From positions 5,518,001 through 5,582,000 of the forward strand of contig JBBMOL010000022.1 in assembly GCA_037954665.1 (NCBI GenBank): DNA of 64,000 nt. The letters run 5' to 3'. Below are positions 24,236 to 35,715 of the stretch, piece by piece (the stretch's first letter is position 1; every line of letters begins with the position of its first letter). Under the pieces are notes generated by a model. It did not search any database and was not told the origin of the DNA. It saw only the letters and a list, made by a program, of their open reading frames with translations. Source of the DNA: Laguncularia racemosa. Taxonomy: Eukaryota; Streptophyta; Magnoliopsida; Myrtales; Combretaceae. Position numbers and translations under genes: made by a program.

Positions 24236-25049
24236 ATGCCATAGCATAAAGATATCGAATTGTATTTTACAAATTGGTTTGACTTGAGAGAAAAATTAAA
24301 CTAAACCAAACCATACTTACCTTTAATAGCTAGATAATACTATTCAAGTGTTAATGTTTCCGTTAAGTTATTCCATAAAAAAAAAAAAAGAATGTACGCC
24401 TAATTTGTCTTTGAAAAAACCATTAAATGCATGAGGAAGTAAAGAGTGGGTTAGGGTTTGAGTTGTAGCCCTATGTTGCTTATTTGAAAAAAGAACTTTT
24501 GGTATATAATATGTAATGTAGGGGTTATTATGAGAATTTTGAGTTTTGGCTATTTTATAAAGTAAAATACAATGCTCCATACTGATTCTAGGGTGTAGTT
24601 CTATCATATTGTTAAATTAAATTATATTTTTTGGTGATATTGTATGAGACACATATATTGAAAATTGTGAGTTGTTGCAAAACTTAGAACATATCATACA
24701 CATGGTATAAGCTCCATACGGATTCTATGGTGAATAGAAGAATAATAGGTCTTAGAAATTTGAAATTGGAACTTCAATGTAACATCTAATGTCCACATTA
24801 GAATCTACTACACCTATGGACAATGTTTAGAAAATATCGAACCAGAGACTATCTTGTAATGTCAAAGTACAATCTCCACAGTTCCCCCCTAAGTAGGAAG
24901 AGTTTGATAGGTTCCAAACATTAACAAGTTCATATTTTTCTTTTTTCTTTTTAGGTAAATAACAAGTTTAGATAATTAACATTAAAGAAAACTATCTATA
25001 TTTCCTAATCTTCGTATGTAGAGATTTTGCTAGGAATAACTCCTCAAAC

Positions 25050-27190
25050 CATTAAATTTTACAACAATTCTTTGTTGTAGATAAGCTTACACCTTATTTA
25101 AATTTTTCCATTTCTTGCAAAGCCATTGAAGAAATAAACGAAAGTTTTATGTTTCTCATCTCTCTCACATTATCTTTATGTAGCCAATGTCATTTATCAA
25201 AAACCATAATATTACAATGTCATTTCCATAGACACATTATATTACAAGCAATGGTAATAACCTCAATCAATAAAGAGGATAATCAAGTTGGATAGTGTTT
25301 TCATACACCGGCTAGCAAGATGTTTTTACTTTCACTAACAAAGAGCACAATCATTACAATAGTAAGAGAAAGAACTTTTGATGGCTCCAAAAATCACAAT
25401 TGGCAAGGACGCATGAGATAGCAGAAACAGAGGATAGGTAGTTGCTTCATGTGAGATGTAGGATGATAAATTTTTAAGCTATGGTAAATTAGCCATTGTT
25501 AGTATTATCATAGGAAGCAAAGGAAAGATAGAAGAGATGCTTACACCAGGGATAGGATCATTGAAGGATTCTATGAAGACGCTAATCTTTGAATCAGTGC
25601 ACGCTTGTCAATTTCAATGATACAATATACCAATTTCATAAATTTTAATCACAAGACTAGATTTAAAAGAGCAAATTCTAAATAGCTACTTAGAGGAGAA
25701 AATATGAACTTTGGCAAAAAAAGCTACCACAATCAATTATCATTAACAGAAGTGGCTTCACTAATCAAAAGCTAAAAGGCTATAGGTGTTCCCTTAGGCT
25801 TTAGACTTAAACCACTTACGAGAGTATAGCTGTTATTATCTTTATCCTTATCCTTAATGTTTATAATTTCTATAGACCAATATAATAAGATCTTTTTGGT
25901 ACTTTCTCATAACCTTGTAGAATCACATCAATAAATGTGTCACATGCACACAATTAGCACAAATATAAAGAAAGAAAAGGACTCACTTAGTGATGATGGT
26001 TTCAAAACCAGATTGTCAATGAAGCTACTCTCTACTACTCTTCATAATTAATTGGAAAGCTTGGTTAGATGACCTGCCCATTGGTGCAATAAACCCAAAT
26101 GAAGTGATGTAATAACCTAAAACATTCTACAACATCAACCTCTCATATATGTTTGCATTTTCATTGTTCTATAATGGCAAGTGGAGAATTTTTTTTTTAA
26201 TTATTATTCAATGTGGCCCTAAAACATTTCTATTTACTTGATAATGCTTCCCTATTCCTTGAAACGCGTTAAAATGTCCTAACCATTTTATTGCTCAATT
26301 AGTATTGATTATACACTAATAAATTTTACAGCAATTCTCCTCCATAGATAAGCTTACACCCTATTTAAATTTTTTCATTTCTTGCAAAGCCATTAAAGAA
26401 ATAAATGAAAGTTCTTTATTTCTCATCTCTCTCACATTCTCTTTACGTAGCCAATGTCATTTACTAGAAACCATAATATTACAATGTCATTTCCATAGAA
26501 ACATTATATTATAAGCAATGGTAACCTCAATCAGTAAGGAGGATAATCCAGTTGAATAATGTTTTCATACACCAACTAGTAGGATGTTCTTACTTTCACC
26601 AATAGAAGGGCACAATCATTACAATAGTAAGAGAAAGAACTTTTGATGGCTCCAAAAACTAGAATTGGTAAGGATGCATCATATAATAGAAATAGAGGAT
26701 GGATAGGTGCTTGAGGTAAGATATAGAATGATAAATTTTTAAGCTATGGTAAATTGGCTACTATTAGTATTGTCATAGGACGCAAAGGAAAGATAGAAGA
26801 GATGCTTTCACCGAGGATAGGATCATTCATGAAGAATTCTAACAAAGAAAATGATAATTTTTTTTAATTGCATCACATGCAACTATAAATGAATCATATC
26901 CAATCTATGGTTCATGCAATTTCAAATGCATTTATGGTTCATGCAATTTCAAATGCATCACATGCACAAATTAGCACAAATATAAAGAATGAAAATGACT
27001 CTCTACGTGTTGATGGTTTCAAAGTTAGATTATCAATGAAGTTGCTTTCCACTGCTTTTCACAATTAATTGGAAAGCCTAGTTGGATGACTTGCCCATTG
27101 GTGCAATAAACCCAAATTCCTTCTTTCATAATAATAAACCTAAATGAAGTGATACAACAACCTAAAACATTTTGCAACATTAGCCTCATA
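25050..27190 (-). repeat. Direct duplication of ~0.9-1.1 kb within CACTA-related DNA
   Basis: Bases 25050-26145 and 26310-27190 are two copies in the same orientation. Shared landmarks are AGATAAGCTTACACC, the CATTTCTTGCAAAGCCATT segment, GAGGATAATC, and ATTGGTGCAATAAACCCAAA at the end. Each copy ends in a minus-strand FIAPMGRSSN segment like the C-terminus of TnpA at 20330, linking this region to the CACTA complex. The flanks (24360-25050, 27190-27599) hold no recognised frame. Confidence 0.75.
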
Positions 27191-27599
27191 CTTTTAAGCC
27201 ATTGAGGACAATTTGATAATGTAAACTAAAAGGAACATATATACATGCTTTTTGTAAATAATTGTAAAATTAGGGTTTTAAATAATACCTTCAACATAGA
27301 ATAAGAAAACTTGGTGTAAATTTTAAGTTCATTGGATAAATTTTAGAAAATAAACATAAAGTCTTTTATTGATATCATTAATTTCATTTCTTTCTTTAAG
27401 AAATTATCACCAAGCACAAGAACCCTAAATGTACAAGTGAAAATGTACTTACCAATGAAAATGAACGAACTTTGTATTGCCACAAAATAACTACATGCAC
27501 TATATGTCCCAACTTTCATGGTTTCTTAATCCTTGACCACAAGAAGAAACCCAAGATCGATGGTTAGTGTTTTGATCTTATTAAATGCCAACACAATAT

Positions 27600-30500
27600 T
27601 GTAAATACCCTATTTTTGCCCCTATTTTTTAAATAATAATATATATATATAAATAAAAGAATAAAAAAATAAGCAAATAATAGAAAATAATAATAAGAAG
27701 GATAGTAATAATAATAAAATACATTTAGGTTTCTAAATTAAATTTATAAATCTCAAAATAACAAAACAAATAGTAAAAATATTAAGTTAATGTATAATTT
27801 GTGTGCAATAATAAATTGAGAAATGGGCCAGCTTAGCTGGTCCACATGCTCCCTTGGAATGTGTGAGAGGAATCATTGGCCGTCTACCACAAAATGGAAG
27901 GGAGAAGAAACCAGAGCAAATCTAGGCAAGATTAAACTGATTTTTTCAAATCTTTTTGGATTTATCACCAAAAAAAAAAAAATCTGATAACTCCTAAAAA
28001 CAACTATAATCTAAGGGATTTACATGATTTTTTTCAAATCAGGTGAAGAAAAAACAAATCCCTATCATAGTTTAGATCCGTGTTCATCTACATCTGGCCC
28101 TTGACATTTATAAATAAAGGTCGATTTCGAGAGGTGAAAAGGAAGCGGAAATCGGAGAGTAAAAAAAAAAAAAAAAAGAGAGGAGAAGATCAGAAAAAAG
28201 AAAAAAGAACAAACACCCACCGTAACCCCTACAGTCGTCGTCCTTAGCCATTGTCAACGCTGAGAACCATCCAAACGTGGTTGATTTCCACGTTGGCCTG
28301 CACTCATGAGGCATCTCAAACCTTCACCTCACGTTGCCGTTCACCAGAAAGCTACCAATGAGGATTTGTTAGTTGTTGTGGTCCAACCCAACCCGATCTG
28401 TCCCGACCTGAACCACGACCCGTATCCAGGTTAGTGGATTTCATCATTATTATTATATTATTATTATTAGTTTTTAGTTAACAATAATATTAAAATAAAA
28501 ATAATAAATATATAAATATAAATAAATAATATAAGATATGTGTTTTAGGAATTTGTTTCTTTTATTGTTAACAAAAAATTAGGTTTAGAATTTTTCTTTC
28601 ATGTTTCTTTTAAATTTTTCTTAATTTATGGTATGAGTTATTTAAAAAATAATAATAAATAAATATTTTATCATTTAGAAAAAAAAAAGAGATTTTGATA
28701 AAAATAAATAAATAAATAATAATTGGTGATTTCCAAAATTAAAGGTTTTAGTAAATTAATAAATAAAGCTTATGATTAGAAATTTTTTTAAATTCAAATG
28801 ATAATAAACGTAAACTTAATACGTTTTTTCATAATTAAAATTAACTAATTGATAAGATCACATTATACTTATATTTTCTTTTGGACTTATATTAAATTTA
28901 TTTCAATATTATAAGAAAATATAAAGAAATGATACTTAATGGTGTTTATTGTGAAAATACAGGTTTTGAGGACCCAAAAGTAAACTACAAGTTAATTGGA
29001 GGAGTTTTTCACAAAATTGAAGAAGTGAGCAGAGGATTGCACTGAAGACCGCCGGCCTTGGGTCGGCCTACATTCAAGGCCGCCGGCCTATATTAAACTG
29101 GCCTCAAAAAGCATTAAAGCCGTCGGCCTTAAAGCCGGCCTTGAGCCGGCCTTCATTACTCCCCGGATATCCATTGCGAAAATCTCTCCAAAATCGTACC
29201 TTAATTAATTTGCTGACTCAAATCCTCATCAGATCAACCTTATCCCCCCTCCTCTTTGGATCTATAAATAGACCCCTTGTGTGAACCTTGGAGGCATCCC
29301 TTTTTGTTTGAGAATCCTTTTGTTTTGATTCTTTGTTTTAGCATCATTTGTCTTTCTTTTGAATCATTAAAATTCCATTAGGTACTTTAGATTTTTCCAA
29401 AGTTTAGTTTGAAGAAAGCATGTCATTTTGCTGAAGTTTGCTTTGAATTGAAGAATTCAAGGAGTCATTTTGGAAGATTGAAGTTCTACAAACTCTTGAA
29501 GATTATAACAATTGTTTCATTTACTTTATTTTCTTTTATGCCATTTATTAGTTTATTCTTGTTGTTCAATATGAATTCCATGGCATCTCTTTATTTCAAT
29601 TTTTTTTATGCAACTCATACTATAATGTTCTAAATCATCCTTGTGGGAAATTGGATGAAACTTTAGAATGTTAAAAGGATAATTGTAGCCATGTTATATG
29701 ATTAGGAATTATTAGGATTATTCATGATTGCAATTCCTTTGATTTCAATTATAATTGGTCTTTGATTATAATTGTTAGAAATCCTTTTGATACGGGAGTT
29801 GATTAGGATTTGTTAGGAATTCTTAATTAGATTAATTATCAATACGGGAGTTGCGATAATTGATTTAATTAGATTTTATGGAGGGCGCAATGCAATGTTT
29901 CTTGTTAATTAATCACTAAGGGATTAGGGTTAATTGATTTAGAGCATTAGTTGTTTGTAGCATCGGGAGGTGTATGCACATAATTTTGATTCCTTGGTTA
30001 ATTGGAGACGCGGAAGCCGACTAATTGATTTAAGGTTAACATCCCTAGAAAAAAGAAGGATTTTCTAAACTCACTTGAATAACCTTATAACCACTAGTTG
30101 ATATAACATGGTAGCAGCTTGATTAACGAATCTAGGGTGAATTCTAATTTCCCTTGTTCATAATTGATAGATTCTTCATAAAATTCTCCTTGTTGCTTTA
30201 AGTTAAATTTTTAGATTAGACATTTCAAAACCCCTTTTTAATCACCTAGATATTGATAAGAATTGCCATAGATCTAGTACTCTATTGGTTCCTCGAGGGA
30301 TCGACAACCTTACTTTTCACCACTCTATTACTTGATACGACCAGTGCACTTGCTGCAATTTACGCTCTCATTTTATATATACGTTCTGAGCGTATCACTA
30401 ATTCACTAAAGTTTTATGAAAAACAAACTATGACCTATTTGATCCCAAATAGTAGGTACGTAGGCACCTTTATAGGGCAACTCTAAAAAATTAAAAATAT

Positions 30501-30873
30501 ATATATTTTTTCAAATTATTATTGGTATCATTTTTCTTTTCAAGCTAAAAAAAGATATCATAACATAAATATAATGTTCAAAAGGATAAGGTGGTAATCT
30601 TAGGGTTTTAATAGGACTACCCCCAAGTCAAGAATCTCTAGCTTTTCTTCTTTTTTATTTAAAAAAAGAAGATTTCGTCAACTAGTGTTTAGATTAGAAT
30701 TAATCCGTTTAATTAATTCTAATTCAGTAATTTTTTCCAACTTTACTTGGGTGGCGACTCCAACTAAATAATGAAAATTCTTAGTTCAAGTTGAGGATTT
30801 ATATTAAATGAGCATATAATCTAATATGAATTTAATTGGGGAGATAATATAAAATTTTGAAATTAGACTCGAT
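27600..30873 (+). repeat. 5' LTR of the Ogre-like element, interrupted by a solo LTR
   Basis: LTR sequence occupies 27600-28849 and 30403-30873, about 1.7 kb in total, matching 51256-53054 (1.8 kb) from the first base to the ACTCGA end. The terminal CA seen in the 3' copy (53053-53054) has changed here. The 3' copy also has about 100 bases near 51530-51640 that are absent from this one. The GTGTTCATC segment and adenine-rich tracts near 28160 are shared. Confidence 0.8.
28850..30397 (+). mobile_element. Solo LTR, Athila-like, inside the Ogre-like 5' LTR
   Basis: A 1548-bp insertion with TGATA...TATCA inverted ends and a perfect target duplication CTAAT (28845-28849, 30398-30402). The 3' LTR of the host shows the uninterrupted site (AACCAATTCACTAAAG near 52583). 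The tail, with a GGATCGACAACC segment followed by TGCACTTGCTGC, resembles the ends of Athila-type LTRs. A TATA box (TATAAATA, 29263-29270) is preceded at 29040-29150 by a cluster of GGCCG/CGGCC palindromes. No internal domain remains. Confidence 0.88.
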
Positions 30874-30897
30874 TGGATAGTGAATCCACTGGGGACT
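30874..30897 (+). promoter_or_regulatory. Primer-binding site of the Ogre-like element
   Basis: The segment ending ATCCACTGGGGACTTC just inside the 5' LTR resembles the TGGCGACTCCACTGGGGA sequence used by Tat/Ogre elements to prime reverse transcription with a tRNA. The first half is altered. About 100 bases of leader follow before the chromovirus insertion. Confidence 0.6.
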
Positions 30898-31003
30898 TCA
30901 TAATGGGCTAGCTACTTAAACCATCTGAAATCTCATTTCTAGATATCTTTAATTAGCTCTCATTTTGTAAAATATTATTTGCACTAATGTTTGTATGTGC
31001 TTA

Positions 31004-31828
31004 TGATGAGAGTCAAGCTGGAAGAAGGAATGTGGATCCTCTTGAAGTGCCGCCTGGACCGATCACAAGAAATCGAGCGAAACGACTCAAGGAAGCACTT
31101 AACGGGTTGATAAAGGATGTCCATGAAGTTGGGAAGGATTGGGGCAATCATGAAGTTGGAACGGATTGGAACGACCATGGGAAGACCCTTGCTCTTACAC
31201 AAGTCACACCGAACATGGGTTAAAGAGGGCGTGTACTTTCAAGGTACGGCCGTGTATGGAGTCAAGCAAATCCATAGAAAGATACACGGCCAAAGTACAC
31301 GAGCGTGTATGTTGCCAGAAGTTGCACAGAAAGATACACGGCCAAAGTATATGGGCGTGTATGTTGCCAGAAGTTGCATAGAAAGGTACACGGCCAAAGT
31401 ACATGGGCGTGTACACGGCCATGTATCCCCTGTCGGCCAGCTTCTTCTATTTTCGCGTTTTTACGCCACTTATCTAAACTACGTTGTTTTGGACTTGTTT
31501 TACACGAATTGTAACCTTAGTATAAAAGCTCCTAGGGTTTAGAACAATATAGAATTTACATTTTTGAACATTAAACATCTTTGAGAGGCACCTCTCTTGG
31601 TTCTTCAAGAACTAAATCGAACTTATCGGATTGATTTCCGTGGCGTTCATCCTGACTTATCAATCGGTCTTTCATCCCGATTGTGGTGTCTTCATATTAT
31701 ACCAAGGTTCTTGTCTCGCTTATAGACAACGGGTCGCAGTTTTGACTTTAAGTGTTTGGGCGTCTTAGGTAACGAATTTCGAACATATTGGTATTGGGTT
31801 TCATCACGGGTTGGCGTGGTTCGTATCA
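31004..31828 (+). repeat. 5' LTR of the chromovirus
   Basis: Starts TGATGAGAGTC and ends CGTATCA. It contains a frame equal to the C-terminus of pol (up to a stop at about 31221), an array of about 55-bp units at 31265-31430 built on TACACGGCC and GGGCGTGTA words, and a TATA box TATAAAAGC at 31521. The 3' LTR carries the same parts. Confidence 0.85.
31265..31430. repeat. Three ~55-bp tandem units with CACGGCC/GGGCGTGTA palindromes
   Basis: Each unit holds AAAGATACACGGCCAAAGTA followed by a GGGCGTGTA or GAGCGTGTA arm and GTTGCCAGAAGTT. The arms are imperfectly complementary, so each unit can form a hairpin. The same array is at 37220-37380 in the 3' LTR. It lies about 90-250 bases upstream of the TATA box. 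Confidence 0.85.
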
Positions 31829-31831
31829 GTT

Positions 31832-31843
31832 TGGTATCAGAGC
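31832..31843 (+). promoter_or_regulatory. Primer-binding site complementary to initiator Met tRNA
   Basis: TGGTATCAGAGC lies three bases after the 5' LTR. It is the exact complement of the 3' end of plant initiator methionine tRNA, the usual primer for chromoviruses. Confidence 0.9.
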
Positions 31844-32332
31844 TTAGGTTTGTCAAAACATCAAGTTCGGTTGAGGAAGGTAATATCAAAAACCCTAACT
31901 CCAATCGTTCATATCAATTATTGTATTCAATTTTGTAGTATTGATTGTCTTTTGATAGTGTAATATCGCCTAGCTGATTGTTAAAAAAAAAGAGAGTAAA
32001 AATCACAACAAAAAAAAAAGAAGAGAAAAGAAAAGAAAAGAGAAACGTGATCAAAAGAAAAAATAGAGACAAAAAAAAAATCGGATAGAAAAATAGAGGA
32101 AAATTTACGAACCCTAGAGTTGTTTTGAATTCTACGGAAGGAAATTGGTATAGTTCGGGTTAGTTCCAAGAGAATTGAGAAGAGGAAATTAGCGAGTTGA
32201 TATCATCATTATTTGTGAGAATACATGAGTGACTGTGTGATATCATCATTTGAGCGAAACACGTAAGGGAGTGTATCGTGAGGTTTAATTATATATATAT
32301 TTATGTTAGTACTAATCTTTTCTGCAGAGACT

Positions 32333-33414
32333 ATGTCAAGACAACATTCTCCTGAAGGTGAGAGGGGAAGGTTTGATGCTAGGTTAGTAATTGAGGCGTT
32401 GAGGGGAGAAATGAAGTGGATGTTCCAAGAGGGATGGAACAAATTCATGAGACGGTAGAGCCAAGACTAGAGCAATCCACAAACGTATTCCAAGGGCGTA
32501 AGAGGGAGAGTCATTCTAGGAGAGCACCGAGGGGTGGAGATGAAATGACAGATGATGACTTTGATGAGCCTTCTGTTGGGATTTATAGAGGTTATAGTGG
32601 TCGGAACAGAGTGACTAGAGATTGGGAAGATAGAGGAGATAGGAATAGAGAGGATGATCAATTGAGTAGCATAAAGATGAAGATTCCTCCTTTCTAAGGG
32701 AAGAATGATCCCGAGGCGTACTTAGAGTGGGAGAAAAAGGTGGAGATGGTGTTTGATTGTCACAACTATAGTGGGAGAAAGAAAGTAAAACTTGCTGCCA
32801 TTGAGTTTTCGGATTATGCTATAGTGTGGTGGGATCAACTAATGTTGAATAGGAGAAGGAGTGGTGAGCCACCTATTGAGTCTTGGGAAGAGATGAAGAG
32901 AGTGATGAAGAAGCGGCTTGTACCTGCGTATTACTATCGTGAATTGCACAACAAGTTGCAAACTCTGTGGCAGGGAAGCCGAAGTGTAGATGAGTATTTC
33001 AAGGAGATGGAAGTCACTATGATTAGGGCGAATGTAGAGGAGGATAGAGAGGCTACAATAGCTAGATTTCTTGTTGGGTTGAATAGAGAAATCCAAAATG
33101 TTGTTGAATTGCAGCATTATGCAGAGTTGGAGGATATGGTCTACATGGCTATAAAGGTTGAGAACCAGCACAAGAGGAGAGGTAGTAGTAATGCACGGTT
33201 GTAACAGGGTAATGGTTCATCCACTTGGAAGATTAATCAATGGAAGAAGGAAGAAAAGCCTTTACCCACCAAACTAAAAGGGGAGCTGAGACAAGCGGGT
33301 TCTACTCCTGGTAACCAAGGTAACCCTGAATCTTCTACTTCTAGAAATTGTGACATTAGATGTTTTAAATGTCAAGGTAGAGGCCATATTGCTAGTTAAT
33401 GTCCAAATAGGCAT
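32333..33414 (+). pseudogene. gag pseudogene of the chromovirus
   Basis: An ATG at 32333 opens MSRQHSPEGERG and continues to about 32457, where a one-base shift moves coding to the frame of 32416-32694. After a stop at 32695 (in the PPF.GKNDPEAY motif) the capsid domain follows at 32740-33204: YLEWEKKVEMVF, YAIVWWDQL, RSVDEYFKEME, ATIARFLVGLN and VELQHYAELEDMV. A zinc knuckle (CFKCQGRGHIAS.C, about 33360-33404) has its last spacer codon turned into a stop. The product would form the particle coat and bind RNA. At least three stops and a shift make it a pseudogene. Confidence 0.88.
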
Positions 33415-33417
33415 GTT

Positions 33418-34284
33418 ATGATTTTGCGTGATGATGGAGAGTATGAGACTGAGGGGGATAGTGAAGAAGATGATATGCCTCCATTAGAGGATGCTAGTGA
33501 TGATGAGGAGCCTGCAATGGGAAGGCTAGTGGCAGTAGTGAAGCGAGCGCTGAATGTGCAGGAGAAGGAAGAAGAGGAGCTGCAAAGAGAGAATATATTT
33601 CATACTAGATGTTATCTAGGAGATCACATTTGTAGTTTGATCATTGATGGAGGAAGTTGCACCAATGTCGTGAGCAATTTTATTGTTGAGAGGCTGGGGC
33701 TCAAAACTGTTAGATACCCTAGTCCATATAAATTGTAGTGGTTGAATGATAGTGGAGAAACTAAGGTGAGTAAGCAAGCCTTGATTGGTTTTCGCATTGG
33801 TAGGTATGAGGATGAGGTGTTATGTGATGTAGTGCCAATGCAAGCATGTCATGTGTTGTTGGGGAGGCCATGGCAATTTGATAGGAAGGTTATGCATGAT
33901 GGCTTTTCTAACAAGTATACACTTGTTCACCAAGGGAAGAGCTTTAATCTTAAATCGTTAACACCTAAGCAGGTGTATGAGGACCAATTGCAGCTACAAC
34001 AGTCCTTTGCAAAACATAAGATGAGTGAAAAGCAGAGTGAGAGTGAGAGAGCAAAAGACAATGAGAAGAAAAAAGAATGTAGAAGTCAAGATCAAAAGGA
34101 AAAGGAGAGGAAGGTTGGAAAGAGTGTGAGAGGCCAAGTTGAAGGGGAATCAACTTTGGTGGTGAGTGAAAAGGAGAGGGTAGCCTTGCAAAAGGAGAGT
34201 TGTGTGGCAAGAGCGAGTATAGTGAGGAGAGCGTTAGTGATGAAGCAACCTATGTTGTTGTTGGTTTTTAAGGAAACATATTGA
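33418..34284 (+). pseudogene. Aspartic protease region of the chromovirus
   Basis: Two frames joined across a stop at 33736. The active site is SLIIDGGSCTNVVS (about 33637-33680), with D-G-G in place of the usual D-S/T-G, a common form in these elements. The second half has VVPMQACHVLLGRPWQFDR (about 33830-33885). A charged linker rich in Lys, Glu and Ser (33990-34190) follows. It would cleave the gag-pol polyprotein. The frame ends at 34284 and RT starts in another frame, so a shift lies at about 34280. Confidence 0.85.
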
Positions 34285-35715
34285 CTACTAACGACTTATC
34301 TAACTCTTTGCCTAGTGTGGTTGTGTCTCTTGTGCAGGACTTTGAAGATGTCTTCCCTAAGGAGATTCCAAAGGGATTACCACCCATTCGTGGTATTGAG
34401 CACCAGATTGACCTTGTATTCAGAGCATCGATTCCAAACAAGCCAGCTTATAGGAGCAATCCGAAGGAGACAAAGGAACTCCAAAGGCAGGTCGATGAAT
34501 TAATGGAGAAGGGGTACGTAAGAGAAAGCATGAGTCCATGTGCAGTGCCCGTGATTTTGGTGCCTAAGAAGGATGGGACATGGAGAATGTGTGTTGACTG
34601 CTGCGCTATCAACAACATCACGGTAAAGTATTGTCATCCCATTCCTCACTTAGATGATATGTTAGATGAGTTACATGGGTCTAGTGTCTTTCCTAAAATT
34701 GATCTAAAAAGTGGATATCACCAAATTAGAATGAAAGAAGGTGATGAATGGAAAACTGCATTTAAGACAAAATATGGATTGTATGAGTGGTTAGTAATGC
34801 CTTTCGGGTTAACTAATGCACCTAGTACTTTTATGAGACTTATGAACCATGTTTTGAGGACATTTATTGGAAAATTTGTGGTTGTCTATTTTGATGACAT
34901 TCTTATTTACAGCAAAAGTTTGGAAGATCATATGTCACACTTGAGGGATGTTTTAGAAGTGCTTCGAAAGGAACAATTATATGCTAACCTCAAGAAATGC
35001 ACTTTTTGCACAGACAAACTTGTGTTTCTTGGTTTTGTTGTTAGTGCGCAGGGAATACAGGTTGATGAAGAAAAGGTTCATGTGATCCAAGAATGGCCTA
35101 GTCCAACCAATGTAAGTAATGTGTGGAGTTTCCATGGACTAGCGAGCTTTTACAAGAGATTTGTGAAGGATTTCAGCACCATTGCAGCACCACTTACTGA
35201 GGTAATTAAGAAGAACGTGGGGTTTAGTTGGGGAGAGCAACAAGAGAAGGCCTTTCAAACGCTTAAAAATAAGTTGACTCAGGCGCCGTTACTTACTTTA
35301 CCTAACTTTGCTAAAATGTTTTAAATTGAGTGTGATTCTTCAGGATCAGGTATTGGAGTAGTGCTTATGTAGGAGAGAAGACTGATTGCATTCTTTAGCG
35401 AAAAGCTAAGTGGGGCAACCTTGAATTACCCTACTTACGACAAGGAGCTATATGCATTGGTTCGAGCCCTAGAGATGTGGCAACATTACCTTTGGCCGAA
35501 AGAGTTCGTGATCTACACTGATCATGAATCCTTGAAGTATTTGAAGGGGCAACACAAGTTGAACAAAAGGCATGCTCGTTGGGTGGAGTTCATTGAAACA
35601 TTTCCATATGTCATCCACTACAATCAAGGTAAAGAGAATGTCGTTGTTGATGCACTTTCTAGAAGGTATACTCTTATCTCTACTCTTAGTTCTAGACTAC
35701 TTGGTTTTGAGCACA
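34281..35715 (+). pseudogene. Reverse transcriptase and RNase H of the chromovirus
   Basis: An open stretch of 347 codons (34281-35324) carries the whole RT: VILVPKKDGTWRMCVD, FPKIDLKSGYHQIR, MPFGLTNAPSTFMRLMN and the catalytic VVYFDDILIYS (34887-34898 for YFDD). CAIN replaces the usual RAIN in the MCVD..AIN motif. A stop at 35322 and another at 35370 interrupt the first strand of RNase H (IECDSSGSGIG). RNase H then continues with YALVRALEMWQHYL, YTDHESLKYL and the DALSRR end near 35660. The RT active site is intact although the polyprotein is not. Confidence 0.9.

Larger units (their letters stand above)
16340..27599 (-). mobile_element. Tandem CACTA (En/Spm) transposon remnants, minus strand
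   Basis: Two collinear units in the same orientation, about 16340-20000 and 20000-24350, and a further related segment to 27599. Read on the minus strand each unit goes from a transposase-associated Cys/His domain to a DUF4216-like domain and then a TnpA-like protein. That is the gene order of plant CACTA elements, but the TNP2 transposase core and DUF4218 are missing, so these are internally deleted copies. Bases 16345-18600 and 20685-22920 are direct repeats of each other with many small differences. A CACTA terminus at 53055-53536 appears to continue the complex across the Ogre-like insertion. No matching left terminus was found. Confidence 0.75.

Noticed and set aside
30990..31003. TTTGT considered as a firm target duplication of the chromovirus
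   Set aside because: It is nine bases away from the apparent LTR start, and the intervening bases do not match the 3' LTR side. It is kept only as a possibility.
31117..31542. Several overlapping frames in the chromovirus LTRs (also 37157-37495)
   Set aside because: They are produced by the CACGGCC tandem units. Only the short C-terminal pol segment is meaningful.
31832..31843. tRNA gene suspected from TGGTATCAGAGC (also 57522-57533)
   Set aside because: Only the 12-base primer-binding complement is present; no cloverleaf can be drawn. These are retrotransposon PBS sites.
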